Shown here piece after piece: positions 26,344-35,456 of a DNA stretch of 64,000 nucleotides (its first letter is position 1; each line of letters opens with the position of its first letter). The notes beneath the pieces were generated by a model. It was given only the letters and a program-made list of their open reading frames with translations. It ran no database searches and was not told the origin of the DNA. This DNA comes from Pseudomonas sp. 31-12. Lineage in GTDB: Bacteria > Pseudomonadota > Gammaproteobacteria > Pseudomonadales > Pseudomonadaceae. The stretch spans positions 2,480,001 through 2,544,000 of the forward strand of contig NZ_CP029482.1 of the NCBI RefSeq assembly GCF_003151075.1. Reading direction: 5' to 3'. The translations under genes were made by a program, and so were the position numbers.

Positions 26344-26991
26344 TTATTCGAGGCGAGCCAGGCGTTCTTCCAGCGCTGAAATCCGTGCCTCAAGCTCTTC
26401 GATCCGCTCTACGGAGACGCCGCTGCTGGTGCCACGTTCGGCCGGGTTTTGCCGGGCGGCGAGGATGACTTCGATATCCGCCGGATCGCCCAGCGCATGC
26501 ATATATCGGTCTTCGCGCTGCCCGGCCTGGCGCGGAATCAACAACGCCAGCCCACGAGCAATCAAGCGTTCCAGTTGATGCACCACCTGCTCGGCGTCTT
26601 CGAAATCATGCATGCGGCCGCTGCGGGTCAGCAGTTCATTGACCGTCTGCGGCCCGCGCAGAAACAGCAGTCCCGCCAGAATCACCTGGGCTGGCACCAG
26701 TTCCAGCGCCTTGTCGACCTTGTGCTCCCAGCGATCGGCACGGCTGCCCATCACCAGTTTGGTAAAGCCGCGACCTTCAAGGGCGCGCAGGCTTTGGCCG
26801 ACCTGGCCTTGTGTCAGGTTCATCACCGGTTCACGACTGGTTTTCTGGTTGCAGGCGATCACCAGTGCATTAAGGGTCAGCGGATAGGTTTCCGGGCTGG
26901 TGGCCTGCTTCTCGATCAACGAGCCCAGAATGCGGATTTCCGTGCTGTTGAGCCGCGGTTCGTCGAAGGTCGTTTCTTGCTCAGTGCTCAT
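26344..26991 (-). CDS. YceH/DUF480 family protein
   Basis: 215 residues with two winged-helix units. The first has [20 protein letters not shown] and [20 protein letters not shown], the family signature. The second carries [20 protein letters not shown] and the loop [20 protein letters not shown]. The last 35 residues form a coiled coil ([20 protein letters not shown]). DUF480 proteins look like DNA-binding proteins but their role is not settled. Confidence 0.88.
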   Translation of the reverse strand: MSTEQETTFDEPRLNSTEIRILGSLIEKQATSPETYPLTLNALVIACNQKTSREPVMNLTQGQVGQSLRALEGRGFTKLVMGSRADRWEHKVDKALELVPAQVILAGLLFLRGPQTVNELLTRSGRMHDFEDAEQVVHQLERLIARGLALLIPRQAGQREDRYMHALGDPADIEVILAARQNPAERGTSSGVSVERIEELEARISALEERLARLE

Positions 26992-27130
26992 CGCGCTTTT
27001 CCCTATGCAGTCGAAGCATGCAGTCGAAGCCGCCTAGCCTAATCCTTGCTGGATAAAAGACAAGCCGCAGGAGGGGTGGGCATGGCTATAATCGGCCCAC
27101 GTTTTCCTCCTGTCACCACATGAGACTGTC

Positions 27131-27640
27131 ATGACTATTTCCCTGTATGCCGCTTCCGTTCCTGTTTTCAAACAAATGCTCAACGCCCTGAGCGACGTTC
27201 TGAACAAGGCCGAGGCCCACGCCACCGCCAAGAACATCGACCCGAACGCGTTCCTGCAAGCCCGCCTGTACCCGGACATGTTCCCGCTGGTGCGTCAGGT
27301 GCAGATCGCCGTTGATTTCGCCAAAGGCGTTTCCTCGCGCCTGGCCGAGATCGAAGTGCCGAAGTACGACGACACCGAAACCACCTTCGCTGAACTGCAA
27401 GCCCTGATCGCCAAGGTTCTGGCTTACATCGGCGAGATCAAGCCTGAGCAGATCGACGGCAAGGAAGGCATCGAGATCGTCACCCGTCCAGGTACGCCGA
27501 AAGAGAAGCGCTTCAGTGGCCAGGCTTATCTGTTGAGCTATGGCCTACCGCAGTTCTTCTTCCACGTCACCACCACTTACGCACTGCTGCGTCACAACGG
27601 TGTGGAAGTGGGCAAGCGCGATTACATGGGCGCGTTCTAA
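27131..27640 (+). CDS. DUF1993 family protein
   Basis: 169 residues: MTISLYAASVPVFKQMLNAL, then FLQARLYPDMFPLVRQVQIA and VDFAKGVSSRLAEIEVPKYD, with an end of YLLSYGLPQFFFHVTTTYAL. This is the DUF1993 four-helix bundle related to the DinB fold. The His in FFFHVTTTYALLRHNG is where DinB enzymes hold a metal, but only one clear ligand is visible. The function is unknown. A strong terminator follows. Confidence 0.85.
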   Translation: MTISLYAASVPVFKQMLNALSDVLNKAEAHATAKNIDPNAFLQARLYPDMFPLVRQVQIAVDFAKGVSSRLAEIEVPKYDDTETTFAELQALIAKVLAYIGEIKPEQIDGKEGIEIVTRPGTPKEKRFSGQAYLLSYGLPQFFFHVTTTYALLRHNGVEVGKRDYMGAF

Positions 27641-27653
27641 ACCGCCCAGGTAC

Positions 27654-27692
27654 AAAAAAGCCCCCGCAGCCTGAGGTTGCGGGGGCTTTTTC
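27654..27692. terminator. Bidirectional terminator
   Basis: AAAAAAGCCCCCGCA, loop, TGCGGGGGCTTTTT. The stem is over 12 base pairs and has T runs in both readings. Confidence 0.9.
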
Positions 27693-27724
27693 ATGGGAGT
27701 GCACTTTTCACCTGCACCGCAGAA

Positions 27725-27818
27725 CCTGTGGGAGCGGGCTTGCTCGCGAATGGGCCATCCGCTTCAACATAAACGTTGACTGATACACCGCTTTCGCGAG
27801 CAAGCCGACTTCCACAGG
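27725..27818. repeat. REP pair with one degraded arm
   Basis: The left arm GTGGGAGCGGGCTTGCTCGC is standard. The right arm is TTCGCGAGCAAGCCGACTTCCACAGG, with GACTT in place of CGCTC. Located before the end of sstT. Confidence 0.8.
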
Positions 27819-27826
27819 ATAGGGGG

Positions 27827-29059
27827 TTACGCCAACCGTTCTGCTTTTGCTTCTTCACCCAGGCAAGCCGCGGCGGTGAACAGCACGTCAGTGGAGGAGT
27901 TCAGCGCAGTCTCCGCAGAGTCCTGCAACACCCCTATAATGAAACCTACTGCCACCACCTGCATGGCGATTTCACTCGGAATGCCAAACAGGCCGCACGC
28001 CAGCGGAATCAGCAACAACGAACCGCCGGCCACGCCCGAAGCGCCACACGCACAGATCGCTGCCACCATACTGAGCAGAATGGCTGTCGGAATATCCACG
28101 GCGATGCCCAGGGTATGCACGGCCGCCAAGGTCAGCACGGTGATGGTGATCGCCGCGCCGGCCATGTTGATGGTGGCGCCCAGCGGAATCGATACCGAAT
28201 AAGTGTCTTCGTGTAGGCCCAGGCGCTTGCTCAATTCCAGGTTGACCGGAATATTCGCCGCCGAGCTGCGGGTAAAGAACGCGGTGATGCCGCTTTCCCG
28301 CAAGCACATCAGCACCAGCGGATACGGGTTGCGACGCAGTTTCCAGAACACGATCACCGGGTTCATCACCAGCGCCACAAACAACATGCAGCCCAGCAGC
28401 ACGGCCAGCAGATGCACGTAGCCGATCAACGCACCGAAGCCGGAGGTGGCAAGGGTCGACGCGACAAGGCCGAAGATCCCCAGCGGCGCGAAACGAATCA
28501 CCAGGCGCACGATCAGGGTCACGCCATTGGACAGGTCGCCGAGCACCTCGCGGGTCGTGTCACCGGCATGGCGAATCGCAACACCCATGCCAATCGCCCA
28601 GGCCAGAATGCCGATGAAGTTGGCGTTCATCAGCGCACTGACCGGGTTGTCGACCACGCTGAGCAGCAGACTCTGCAACACTTCGCTAATGCCACCCGGC
28701 GCAGTCACGGCGACGTCATGGGTAGACAGCACCAGACTGGACGGAAACATCATGCTGGCAACCACCGCGACCACCGCGGCGGCAAACGTGCCCAGTAAGT
28801 ACAAAAACAGAATCGGCCGGATGTGGGTTTCCTGGCCGTGCTTATGGTTGGCGATCGAGGCCATGACCAGCACGAACACCAGAATCGGCGCGACGGCTTT
28901 CAGTGCCGAGACGAAGACTTTGCCGATGAACGCCGTGGACTTCGCCACCTCAGGCGCGATCAGCGCCAGGGCAATCCCGGCGATCAGGCCGATGACGATT
29001 TGCGAGACCAGGCTCAAGCGTTTCAAGCGTTGCAATAGCGAAGGGGATGAAGCAGTCAT
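27827..29059 (-). CDS. sstT: Serine/threonine:Na+ symporter SstT
   Basis: 410 residues of the dicarboxylate/amino acid:cation symporter family. It begins with [20 protein letters not shown] and has [20 protein letters not shown] and the substrate-site repeats ([20 protein letters not shown], then [20 protein letters not shown]). The SSAANIP motif is specific to SstT as opposed to the glutamate carriers. It imports serine and threonine with sodium. The gene is single and convergent to the DUF1993 gene. Confidence 0.92.
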   Translation of the reverse strand: MTASSPSLLQRLKRLSLVSQIVIGLIAGIALALIAPEVAKSTAFIGKVFVSALKAVAPILVFVLVMASIANHKHGQETHIRPILFLYLLGTFAAAVVAVVASMMFPSSLVLSTHDVAVTAPGGISEVLQSLLLSVVDNPVSALMNANFIGILAWAIGMGVAIRHAGDTTREVLGDLSNGVTLIVRLVIRFAPLGIFGLVASTLATSGFGALIGYVHLLAVLLGCMLFVALVMNPVIVFWKLRRNPYPLVLMCLRESGITAFFTRSSAANIPVNLELSKRLGLHEDTYSVSIPLGATINMAGAAITITVLTLAAVHTLGIAVDIPTAILLSMVAAICACGASGVAGGSLLLIPLACGLFGIPSEIAMQVVAVGFIIGVLQDSAETALNSSTDVLFTAAACLGEEAKAERLA

Positions 29060-29338
29060 AAAACGGCATCTCTGATTATTAGGTGCGGGGGTATCGCGAC
29101 ATCAATGCCAGTGAATGGCCGATGATCAAGGTGTACGTATCGCAGGGCGCGGACTTTATCACAGCGTGGTCTTGATCCTTCAGACCTGTGACGATCTGCC
29201 ACCCGCACGTTCAACGAGATCGGCAGGTTCGTGCAACCCTGATCGGAAACACTCTGTTAAGATTGCGCATCCTCATTTCAAAGTCATGCCAGTGGGCCTT
29301 CGGGCTATCGCTGGTGTCGTCGTTTTCTGGAGTTCTGC

Positions 29339-30493
29339 ATGCTGTTGCCCATCCTTCTGTTGTCAGCCGCCGGTTTTACCGTGCTGACCACGGAATTCAT
29401 CATCGTCGGCCTGTTGCCGGCGATTGCCCGAGACCTTGAAGTCAGCATTCCCCAAGCGGGTTTGCTGGTGACTTTGTTCGCCTTCACCGTCGCCGCGTTC
29501 GGGCCGTTCCTGACCGCCTACTTCGCAAGGTTCGAGCGGCGCAAGCTGTTCATCTCGGTGCTGATCATGTTCGGCCTGGCCAACACCCTCGCGGCGTTTG
29601 CGCCGAACATCTGGGTAATGGCCATCGCCCGGTTGATCCCCGCGCTGGGGCTGCCGGTGTTCTGGGCGTTGGCCAGTGAAACCGCGGTTGACATCGTCGG
29701 GCCGGATTTCGCCGGGCGGGCGATTGCCAAGATCGGGTTCGGCATTGTCTGCGCCACAGTGTTCGGCATTCCGGTGGGCACGCTGATTTCCGATGCGTTC
29801 GGCTGGCGCAGTGCCTTTGGCATTCTGGCGGTGATCGCGTTTGCCAAGGCGTTGCTGCTGTTTATCTACCTGCCGAAAACCAACCTGCACCAGCATCAGG
29901 TGAGCTTTCGTTCGCAGTTCAAGATCCTGCGCAGCCCGTTGATGCTGGGCCATGTGCTGCTGTCGATACTGGTGTTCAGCGGCATGTTCACCGCTTACAC
30001 CTACCTGGCGGACATCCTTGAACGCCTCGCCGGTTTCAACGGCACGGTGGTCGGTTGGTGCCTGATGGGCTTTGGCGCAGTCGGGCTGATTGGCAACTCG
30101 TTGGGCGGTCGTGCGGTGGATCGTCATCCGCTGATGGCTTCGGTGATGTTCTGCGCGTTCATGATCGCCGGCATGGTGGCGTTGGTGCCGAACATTCATT
30201 CGCCGCTGGGCCTGGCGGCGGCGATGGGGATTTGGGGCGTGACCCAGGCCGCGCTGTTCCTGGTCAGCCATGTGCGATTGATGAAGGTCGCGCCCGAGGC
30301 GCCGGCCTTTGCGGCGTCGCTGAACATCGCCGGGGCCAACCTCGGGATTGGCTTGGGCGCGATGGTTGGCGGGCGGGTGATCGACAGCGTTGGCCTGGGC
30401 GGGCTGGGTTTTGCAGCCGCCGCGTTTATCCTTGTGTCGATTCTCTTGGCCATGGCGCTGATGACCATGAAGCCGCGCGAAGTCTGCGCCTGA
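29339..30493 (+). CDS. MFS transporter, DHA1 (AraJ-like) type
   Basis: 384 residues, twelve hydrophobic segments. The opening ILLLSAAGFTVLTTEFIIVG LLP and the loop AYFARFERRKLFISVLIMFG match arabinose-efflux/drug-exporter members. Motif C-like GIVCATVFGIPVGTLISDAF follows, typical of proton antiporters. Probably exports a small organic compound or drug. GGAG lies seven bases before the ATG. It converges on nhaR with four bases between; no functional link is implied. Confidence 0.88.
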   Translation: MLLPILLLSAAGFTVLTTEFIIVGLLPAIARDLEVSIPQAGLLVTLFAFTVAAFGPFLTAYFARFERRKLFISVLIMFGLANTLAAFAPNIWVMAIARLIPALGLPVFWALASETAVDIVGPDFAGRAIAKIGFGIVCATVFGIPVGTLISDAFGWRSAFGILAVIAFAKALLLFIYLPKTNLHQHQVSFRSQFKILRSPLMLGHVLLSILVFSGMFTAYTYLADILERLAGFNGTVVGWCLMGFGAVGLIGNSLGGRAVDRHPLMASVMFCAFMIAGMVALVPNIHSPLGLAAAMGIWGVTQAALFLVSHVRLMKVAPEAPAFAASLNIAGANLGIGLGAMVGGRVIDSVGLGGLGFAAAAFILVSILLAMALMTMKPREVCA

Positions 30494-30497
30494 CCTT

Positions 30498-31397
30498 TCA
30501 CACCTCGGTGAACAGTTCGCGTCGCGCACCTTCGGTAATCGCCACGATGCCGGGGTGCTTGACCTTGCGTTCCACTGAAATGGCGTAGAACGACTCCGTC
30601 ACGGCGTCGGTCTGGCCAATCAACTCCACGCCGTATTGGCGTTTCACCTCGTCGGCAATCACGCTCGGACCGATGAAAATCCCGCTGCCGGACTGACCGA
30701 AAGCCTGCATCAGGGCGCTGTCGTCGAACTCGCCGACGATGCGTGGCTGGATCTGCTGCTCGGCAAACCAGCGTTGCAAGCGGCTGCGCACCACGGTTTC
30801 CGGCCCGGGAATCAGCAGCGGTGCGCCATGCAGGCTGCGTGGGAAATCCTGACCGTACTGCGCCGCCAGTTCAGCTGTGGCGAAGAAGCTGATCCCGCAT
30901 TCACCGAGTTTCTGGCTGTAACCCTTGATGTCCAGGTGCGACGGCATCGGGCTGTCGGAAATCACCAGGTCCAGGCGTTGGATCGCCAGGTCGGCGAGCA
31001 AACGTTCGAGTTTGTCTTCGCGACAGGTGATGCGCAGCGGTTCACTCAATTCCATGGTCGGCGCGATGAGGCGATAGACGATGGATTTGGGCACCACATC
31101 GGCGACGCCCACCCGGAACAGGATCTGCTGTTCGTTGGGTTGCGCCCGCAGCATCAATTCCAGTTCGCCGCCCAGCTGAAACATTTGCTCGGCGTAGGGC
31201 AGGGTCTGACGCCCGGCCTCCGTCAGTTCAAGCTGCCGACCGACTCGTCGGAACAGCTCGATGCCATAGGTTTGTTCGAGCAAGGATATCTGCCCGCTGA
31301 TGGTCTGCGGTGTCAGATTCAGTTGCTCGCAGGCGCGTACGATGCTACCGGTCTTGGCTACCACCCAGAAATAATGCAATTGCCGATAGTTGAGCAT
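30498..31397 (-). CDS. nhaR: LysR-type transcriptional activator NhaR
   Basis: 299 residues. The N-terminus MLNYRQLHYFWVVAKTGSIV and NLTPQTISGQISLLEQTYGI is the NhaR-specific version of the LysR helix-turn-helix. The effector domain begins after ELMLRAQPNEQQILFRVGVA and includes a long QRWFAEQQIQPRIVGEFDDS. NhaR activates sodium/proton antiporter and stress genes in response to sodium. No antiporter gene is adjacent, so targets lie elsewhere. Confidence 0.9.
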   Translation of the reverse strand: MLNYRQLHYFWVVAKTGSIVRACEQLNLTPQTISGQISLLEQTYGIELFRRVGRQLELTEAGRQTLPYAEQMFQLGGELELMLRAQPNEQQILFRVGVADVVPKSIVYRLIAPTMELSEPLRITCREDKLERLLADLAIQRLDLVISDSPMPSHLDIKGYSQKLGECGISFFATAELAAQYGQDFPRSLHGAPLLIPGPETVVRSRLQRWFAEQQIQPRIVGEFDDSALMQAFGQSGSGIFIGPSVIADEVKRQYGVELIGQTDAVTESFYAISVERKVKHPGIVAITEGARRELFTEV

Positions 31398-31531
31398 GAC
31401 GACCTACAGTTCGTAAAAACCGAAGTATAGCTGCTAAAAATACGAATTTTCCTGAAGTGTTTGCCTCCCTAGAATGCCTCGCTATCAACGGGCCATCGTT
31501 TCGGCCCGTTCTGTTCATCGAGGAAGGCATC

Positions 31532-31774
31532 ATGAAGCTTAAAACCACGGCACTGCTGATCGCGTCTTTACTGGTACTGGCCGGTTGCGACCAGGCCGAG
31601 AAAAGCGCGCAGCAATTGATGGGCAAGGCTGCCGAAACCGCCAAACAGGCGATCGACGACACCCACAAGGCCGCCGAACAAGCGATCAGTGATGCCACCG
31701 GCGGCCTGATCAGCAAGAAAGAACCATCGGCCGAAGACAAGCGCAAAACCGAATCTTCGTCCCAGGAAATCTAA
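31532..31774 (+). CDS. Small lipoprotein with an Ala-rich amphipathic helix
   Basis: 80 residues from an ATG after GAGGAAGG. The signal MKLKTTALLIASLLVLAGC ends in a canonical LAGC lipobox. The mature part is a helix with a repeated Ala/Lys/Asp pattern (AAETAKQAIDDTHKAAEQAI), then a charged tail with KKEPSAEDKRKTES. Asp follows the lipid Cys (CDQ), which in E. coli favours inner-membrane retention. It precedes the TerC gene by 27 bases and may be co-transcribed. Function unknown. Confidence 0.75.
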   Translation: MKLKTTALLIASLLVLAGCDQAEKSAQQLMGKAAETAKQAIDDTHKAAEQAISDATGGLISKKEPSAEDKRKTESSSQEI

Positions 31775-31801
31775 ACCGTCACAACGAGTCAGGACTGACC
31801 C

Positions 31802-32551
31802 ATGGAATACCTTTTAGAACTTGCTGCAAGCCCCACCGCCTGGGTCGCCCTGGCCACGTTGATCGTGATGGAAATCGTGCTCGGCATCGATAACCTGATC
31901 TTCATCTCGATCCTGACCAACAAACTGCCCGAGCAGCATCGGCAGAAAGCACGCCGCATCGGTATCGGCATGGCGTTGATTCTGCGACTGGGCCTGTTGA
32001 GCACCATCGCGTTCATCGTCCAGTTGACTGAGCCGGTGATCGATATTCTCGGCCACGCGTTCTCCTGGAAGGACATGATCCTGATCGCCGGTGGCCTGTT
32101 CCTGTTGTGGAAGGCGACTACCGAGATCCATCACAGCATGGACCCGGCCCCGGATGATCCGATGTCGGCGACCTCGACCGTGACCCTGGGCTTTGCTGCC
32201 GCGATCGGTCAGATCCTGATGCTGGACATGGTGTTCTCCATCGACAGCATCATTACCGCAGTGGGCATGACCGAGCACTTGCCAATCATGATCATCGCCG
32301 TGGTGGTGTCGGTGCTGGTGATGTTGCTGGCGGCTGATCCTCTGGCCAAATTCATCAACGACAACCCGACGGTGGTGATGCTGGCGCTGGGCTTCCTGAT
32401 CATGATCGGCATGACGCTGATCGCTGAAGGTTTCGGTGCTCACGTGCCTAAGGGCTACGTCTATGCAGCCATGGCCTTCTCGGCGACGATCGAGGGCTTG
32501 AACATGATGTCGCGTCGGGCCAGGCAGAAGAAAATAGCGGCTGAAGCTTAA
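31802..32551 (+). CDS. TerC family integral membrane protein
   Basis: 249 residues with seven or more helices. The family motifs are [20 protein letters not shown] early and [20 protein letters not shown] midway; the two Asp-bearing motifs may bind metal. Members of the TerC group (YgdQ, YoaE, Alx) are linked to manganese export and metal or tellurite stress. Ends in a basic tail. AGGA precedes the ATG. A strong terminator follows. Confidence 0.9.
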   Translation: MEYLLELAASPTAWVALATLIVMEIVLGIDNLIFISILTNKLPEQHRQKARRIGIGMALILRLGLLSTIAFIVQLTEPVIDILGHAFSWKDMILIAGGLFLLWKATTEIHHSMDPAPDDPMSATSTVTLGFAAAIGQILMLDMVFSIDSIITAVGMTEHLPIMIIAVVVSVLVMLLAADPLAKFINDNPTVVMLALGFLIMIGMTLIAEGFGAHVPKGYVYAAMAFSATIEGLNMMSRRARQKKIAAEA

Positions 32552-32566
32552 CCCGCGAAAAACGAA

Positions 32567-32606
32567 ACGGCCGCCTGCGCTCGAAAGAGCCCAGGCGGCC
32601 GTTTTT
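32567..32606 (+). terminator. Terminator of the TerC gene
   Basis: ACGGCCGCCTG with CGCTC, GAAA loop, GAGCCCAGGCGGCCGTTTTT: a long stem and a T run. Confidence 0.9.
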
Positions 32607-32625
32607 GTTGGCGAATCCGAAAGGA

Positions 32626-32796
32626 TCAGTGCGCGGTCGCGTGGTGGACCGGTGGTTTATCGGTCTTGGCCAAAGGCGCCGATTGAACGGGGTGGTGATG
32701 GTGCCGACGGGTAATCCGCAAAACGCCCCACAACATGGCGGCGGCCACGGCCAGCCAGCCGGAAATCAACATCACGATTGTCATTGTCAGGCTCAT
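32626..32796 (-). CDS. Small single-helix membrane protein
   Basis: 56 residues from an ATG preceded by AGAGGAGG. Residues 1-25 form one hydrophobic helix (MSLTMTIVMLISGWLAVAAA). The rest is polar with a run of four histidines (RITRRHHHHPVQSAP) and further His at the end (PPVHHATAH). The histidines might bind metal, and the neighbouring TerC protein makes that worth noting, but this is inference. Function unknown. Confidence 0.6.
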   Translation of the reverse strand: MSLTMTIVMLISGWLAVAAAMLWGVLRITRRHHHHPVQSAPLAKTDKPPVHHATAH

Positions 32797-33016
32797 CAGT
32801 GCCTCCTCTTTGCCCTGCCTCGGGCACACACTCTTTGCAAATGACAGTCTAGTCGCTGCTGTGTTTCAGGCTATTGACCAAAGGTCGGCTGTCATCAACC
32901 AGTTCGCTCTATCGAACGCACTCAACTGCGGTTTAAGGCTATACCGCCGCTGCGTGGCGTCCTATGATCGACGGCCAAGCCGGGAGCGTTTTGCCTGGCG
33001 TCTGAACAAGAGAGTG

Positions 33017-33691
33017 ATGATCGTGCGGGTATTTTCTCGAATTCGAACGGCGGCGCTGATAGTCGGCTGCGTTGCAGGTTTGGCCGGATGCGCGGGGAGT
33101 GTGGTGCCGGAGATCAAGCGACTGCCGGAACGCGTCGAACTCAGCGGCACGTTCTACCGGGGCCAAGACCATCAAAGCGGGCCTCAGGTGCTGGCCAGCC
33201 TGTTGTCGCAGCAGGGCATCGTGATTACGCCTGGATTGCTCGAAAAACCCCTGCACTTGCCGGGCGCCGAGGCCCAGTTGCAGCAGAACATGCAAAACCT
33301 GGCGCGTGAGTACGGGATGGTGGTGTATCCCCTCGACAGCAATTTGCCGGCGCTGTTGACCCAGGTCGCGGCCGGCTATCCAGTGATGGTGCGCTTCACT
33401 GAAGGCTCGGCGCTCTGGGCTGAGCCGCGTTATGCCCTTCTCGCCGGATACAATCGCCAGAAGCAGACGGTGTTGCTGCGTGCCGGGATGAATCGCCGGA
33501 ACTTGATGAGCTTCAGTTCATTTGAGTCGGCGTTCAAGGATGCTGGCGGCTGGGCCGTCCTCATCCAGAAACCCAATCAGATCCCCGCCAATGTCGATCA
33601 GCAGCGCTGGCTCAAGGCAGCGAGTGATCTTGGCCAGGCCGGTCAGGAACAGGCCGCTGCCCGTGCGAAGAAGGCGCTGACCGCGCAATAA
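33017..33691 (+). CDS. C39-like lipoprotein with substituted catalytic residues
   Basis: 224 residues from the ATG at 33017. The signal ends in a lipobox (VGCVAGLAGC, lipid Cys25). The mature part follows the C39-like peptidase pattern: RGQDHQSGPQVLASLLSQQG, a segment LPGAEAQLQQNMQNLAREYG, then VAAGYPVMVRFTEG and PRYALLAGYN. Catalytic members have QCGPAAL and WHYAV at the two key sites; here Ser54 replaces the Cys and Arg138 the His. It is therefore probably not a peptidase. A tetratricopeptide-like tail follows (RWLKAASDLGQAGQEQAAAR). Confidence 0.72.
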   Translation: MIVRVFSRIRTAALIVGCVAGLAGCAGSVVPEIKRLPERVELSGTFYRGQDHQSGPQVLASLLSQQGIVITPGLLEKPLHLPGAEAQLQQNMQNLAREYGMVVYPLDSNLPALLTQVAAGYPVMVRFTEGSALWAEPRYALLAGYNRQKQTVLLRAGMNRRNLMSFSSFESAFKDAGGWAVLIQKPNQIPANVDQQRWLKAASDLGQAGQEQAAARAKKALTAQ

Positions 33692-33707
33692 CGTTCCGTT
33701 CGTCATG

Positions 33708-33726
33708 TGCCCGGCACCGCCGGGCA
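33708..33726. other. Hairpin between the lipoprotein and the small-protein genes
   Basis: TGCCCGGC, loop ACC, GCCGGGCA: a perfect 8-base-pair stem with no T run. It may slow transcription or protect an mRNA end. Confidence 0.5.
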
Positions 33727-33786
33727 TACCTGGCCTCTAAAGGACAAGACCCGGTTTCTCCGGGCCAGATCCCAGGAGGCGCCCCC

Positions 33787-33993
33787 ATGGCACATTCCAA
33801 TACCCCCGACGGTCCGCATTCATCCGAGCATTCTTCGGGTGACGAGTTGGGGTTCGACCCCGATTCGCCGGATCTCGCTGACCCTCAGGTCGATCCCATC
33901 GGCCCCGCCAAGGCGCCCCGGGATGTGAAGCCGGGCGACAATCCCAAGGCTCCGGCGAAGCCTTACGACCCACTCGCTGATCTGAAACCCTAA
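33787..33993 (+). CDS. Small Asp/Pro-rich protein (first of a pair)
   Basis: 68 residues, ATG after CAGGAGG: MAHSNTPDGPHSSEHSSGDE, then LGFDPDSPDLADPQVDPIGP, ending KPYDPLADLKP. DP and DPL motifs repeat. Acidic in the first half and basic-proline in the second. No hydrophobic segment, signal or cysteine. It precedes the next small gene by 17 bases, and the two are probably one transcript. Function unknown. Confidence 0.62.
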   Translation: MAHSNTPDGPHSSEHSSGDELGFDPDSPDLADPQVDPIGPAKAPRDVKPGDNPKAPAKPYDPLADLKP

Positions 33994-34010
33994 CCCTTGG
34001 TGAGGTGCGT

Positions 34011-34226
34011 ATGTCTACTGATTCGAGTTTCAACGACAAACGTCCGGACAGTGTTCCTACAACCCCTGAAAAGGGTGTTGATCCGGTGATGGATCCTGAT
34101 GACCCGCTAAGAGATCCGTTGGCGCGTCCGATGGTGGTTCCGACGGAGCATCCCCATGGCATGAAAGATCCAAGCGCCGGCGATGGTATTCCGGATGACG
34201 ATCAGATGCCGTTGCCCAACGATTAA
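34011..34226 (+). CDS. Small Asp/Pro-rich protein (second of a pair)
   Basis: 71 residues, ATG after GTGAGGTGCGT. The centre has KGVDPVMDPDDPLRDPLARP, then MVVPTEHPHGMKDPSAGDGI, and the end is DDDQMPLPND. Its DP-rich style resembles the proteins at 18634 and 33787, and its leader equals that of the former, which supports a paralogous group. Followed by a strong terminator, so the pair forms a small transcription unit. Function unknown. Confidence 0.62.
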   Translation: MSTDSSFNDKRPDSVPTTPEKGVDPVMDPDDPLRDPLARPMVVPTEHPHGMKDPSAGDGIPDDDQMPLPND

Positions 34227-34240
34227 TGCTAGACGAAAAA

Positions 34241-34269
34241 AAGCCCCGAATGGTCGGGGCTTTGTTTTT
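34241..34269. terminator. Terminator after the small-protein pair
   Basis: AAAGCCCCGA, loop ATGG, TCGGGGCTTTGTTTTT. A T run exists on both strands, so it may also end pbpG transcripts. Confidence 0.88.
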
Positions 34270-34281
34270 GCTATCGCTGAC

Positions 34282-35220
34282 TTACTTTGACGCTTCAACC
34301 ACACCGCTCTGACGGTGCTTGAGGTTCTTGTCCGACTTGTACTGCAAGGCTACCGACGGCACGTCTGCGCCTTTGCCGGTTTCCACCCAACTGCGGATGC
34401 GGGCGGCATCGGCAAAATGCGTGTACTTGCCGAAGGCGTCGAGGATCACCAGCGCTACCTGGCGATTGCCCATGCTGGTCACCAACACCAGGCAGTGACC
34501 GGCTTCATTGGTGAACCCGGTCTTGGTCAGCTTGATGTCCCAGTTTGGCTTGCGGACCAAATGGTCGGTGTTGCGGAAACCCAGGCTGTAGTTGGGTTTG
34601 CGGAAGGTGACGGTTTTTTCCTTGGTGGTACTCAACTCGGTCAATAACGGGTACTTGTGCGCGGCGATCAGCAACTTGCTCAGGTCGCGGGCGGTAGAGA
34701 CGTTACGAGGGGAGAGGCCCGTCGGCTCGACGAAGTGGGTGCTGGTCATGCCCAGCGCCTTGGCCTTGGCGTTCATCGCGGCAATGAATGCGACATAGCC
34801 GCCCGGATAGTGATGGGCCAGGCTCGCGGCAGCACGGTTTTCCGAGGACATCAGGGCGATCAGCAGCATTTCCCTGCGCGGCAATTCGCTTTTGAGTTTG
34901 ACTCGGGAAAACACGCCTTTCATTTCTGGCGTGTCGCTGATGTTGATATTGATGTACTCGTCCATGTTCTGTCGGGCTTCAACCACAATCAGGCCGGTCA
35001 TCAATTTGCTGACGGAGGCGATAGGGACAACCACATCGGGGTTGCTGGCATAAATGACTTTGTTGGTCTGCATATCCAGCAGCAAAGAGCTGCCGGAAGC
35101 GAGCTTGAGTTGTTTCGTGTCTCGGGGTGCCGCGGTGGTCTCCGCAGCGCTGGCGATTGGCGTGATGAACGTCCCTGTAAATGCAAAAAATAGGCTCAGG
35201 ATGGAAAGACGGATTTTCAC
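34282..35220 (-). CDS. pbpG: D-alanyl-D-alanine endopeptidase (PBP7-type)
   Basis: 312 residues with a signal peptide ([20 protein letters not shown]). The penicillin-binding motifs are SVSK (nucleophile Ser69), SEN at 126-128 and KTG at 233-235. The sequence after the signal ([20 protein letters not shown]) and the [20 protein letters not shown] stretch match low-molecular-mass PBP7. The enzyme cuts the peptide cross-links of peptidoglycan in the periplasm. It lacks the C-terminal amphipathic anchor of PBP5. Single gene. Confidence 0.92.
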   Translation of the reverse strand: MKIRLSILSLFFAFTGTFITPIASAAETTAAPRDTKQLKLASGSSLLLDMQTNKVIYASNPDVVVPIASVSKLMTGLIVVEARQNMDEYININISDTPEMKGVFSRVKLKSELPRREMLLIALMSSENRAAASLAHHYPGGYVAFIAAMNAKAKALGMTSTHFVEPTGLSPRNVSTARDLSKLLIAAHKYPLLTELSTTKEKTVTFRKPNYSLGFRNTDHLVRKPNWDIKLTKTGFTNEAGHCLVLVTSMGNRQVALVILDAFGKYTHFADAARIRSWVETGKGADVPSVALQYKSDKNLKHRQSGVVEASK

Positions 35221-35397
35221 GCTGGCAGACTCATAAGGTGTTGATAAGCCGTTATGTAACGGGCTATTTCGTAAAAGCGCGACATTCTGGAGTATGGCTG
35301 AATAACTGTCGATGGTTGTTCAAGCAGGACGTAAAAGTCCTTGGGAACATGAAAAAAAAGTCATTTTCCGGCGGATGGTCGATCTTTTACTTCAGGC

Positions 35398-35430
35398 AAA
35401 AAGAACCCCGCCATTGGCGGGGTTCTTTTA
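35398..35430 (-). terminator. Terminator of folD
   Basis: AAAAAGAACCCCGCC, loop ATT, GGCGGGGTTCTTTT: a strong stem with T runs in both readings. It lies just beyond the end of folD. Confidence 0.9.
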
Positions 35431-35456
35431 TTCGTCGCTTATGCCAAAACGGGCAC

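Noticed and set aside
30498-31397. Functional pairing of nhaR with the adjacent MFS gene
   Set aside because: They are convergent with four bases between and share no promoter, so a regulator-target link has no sequence support.
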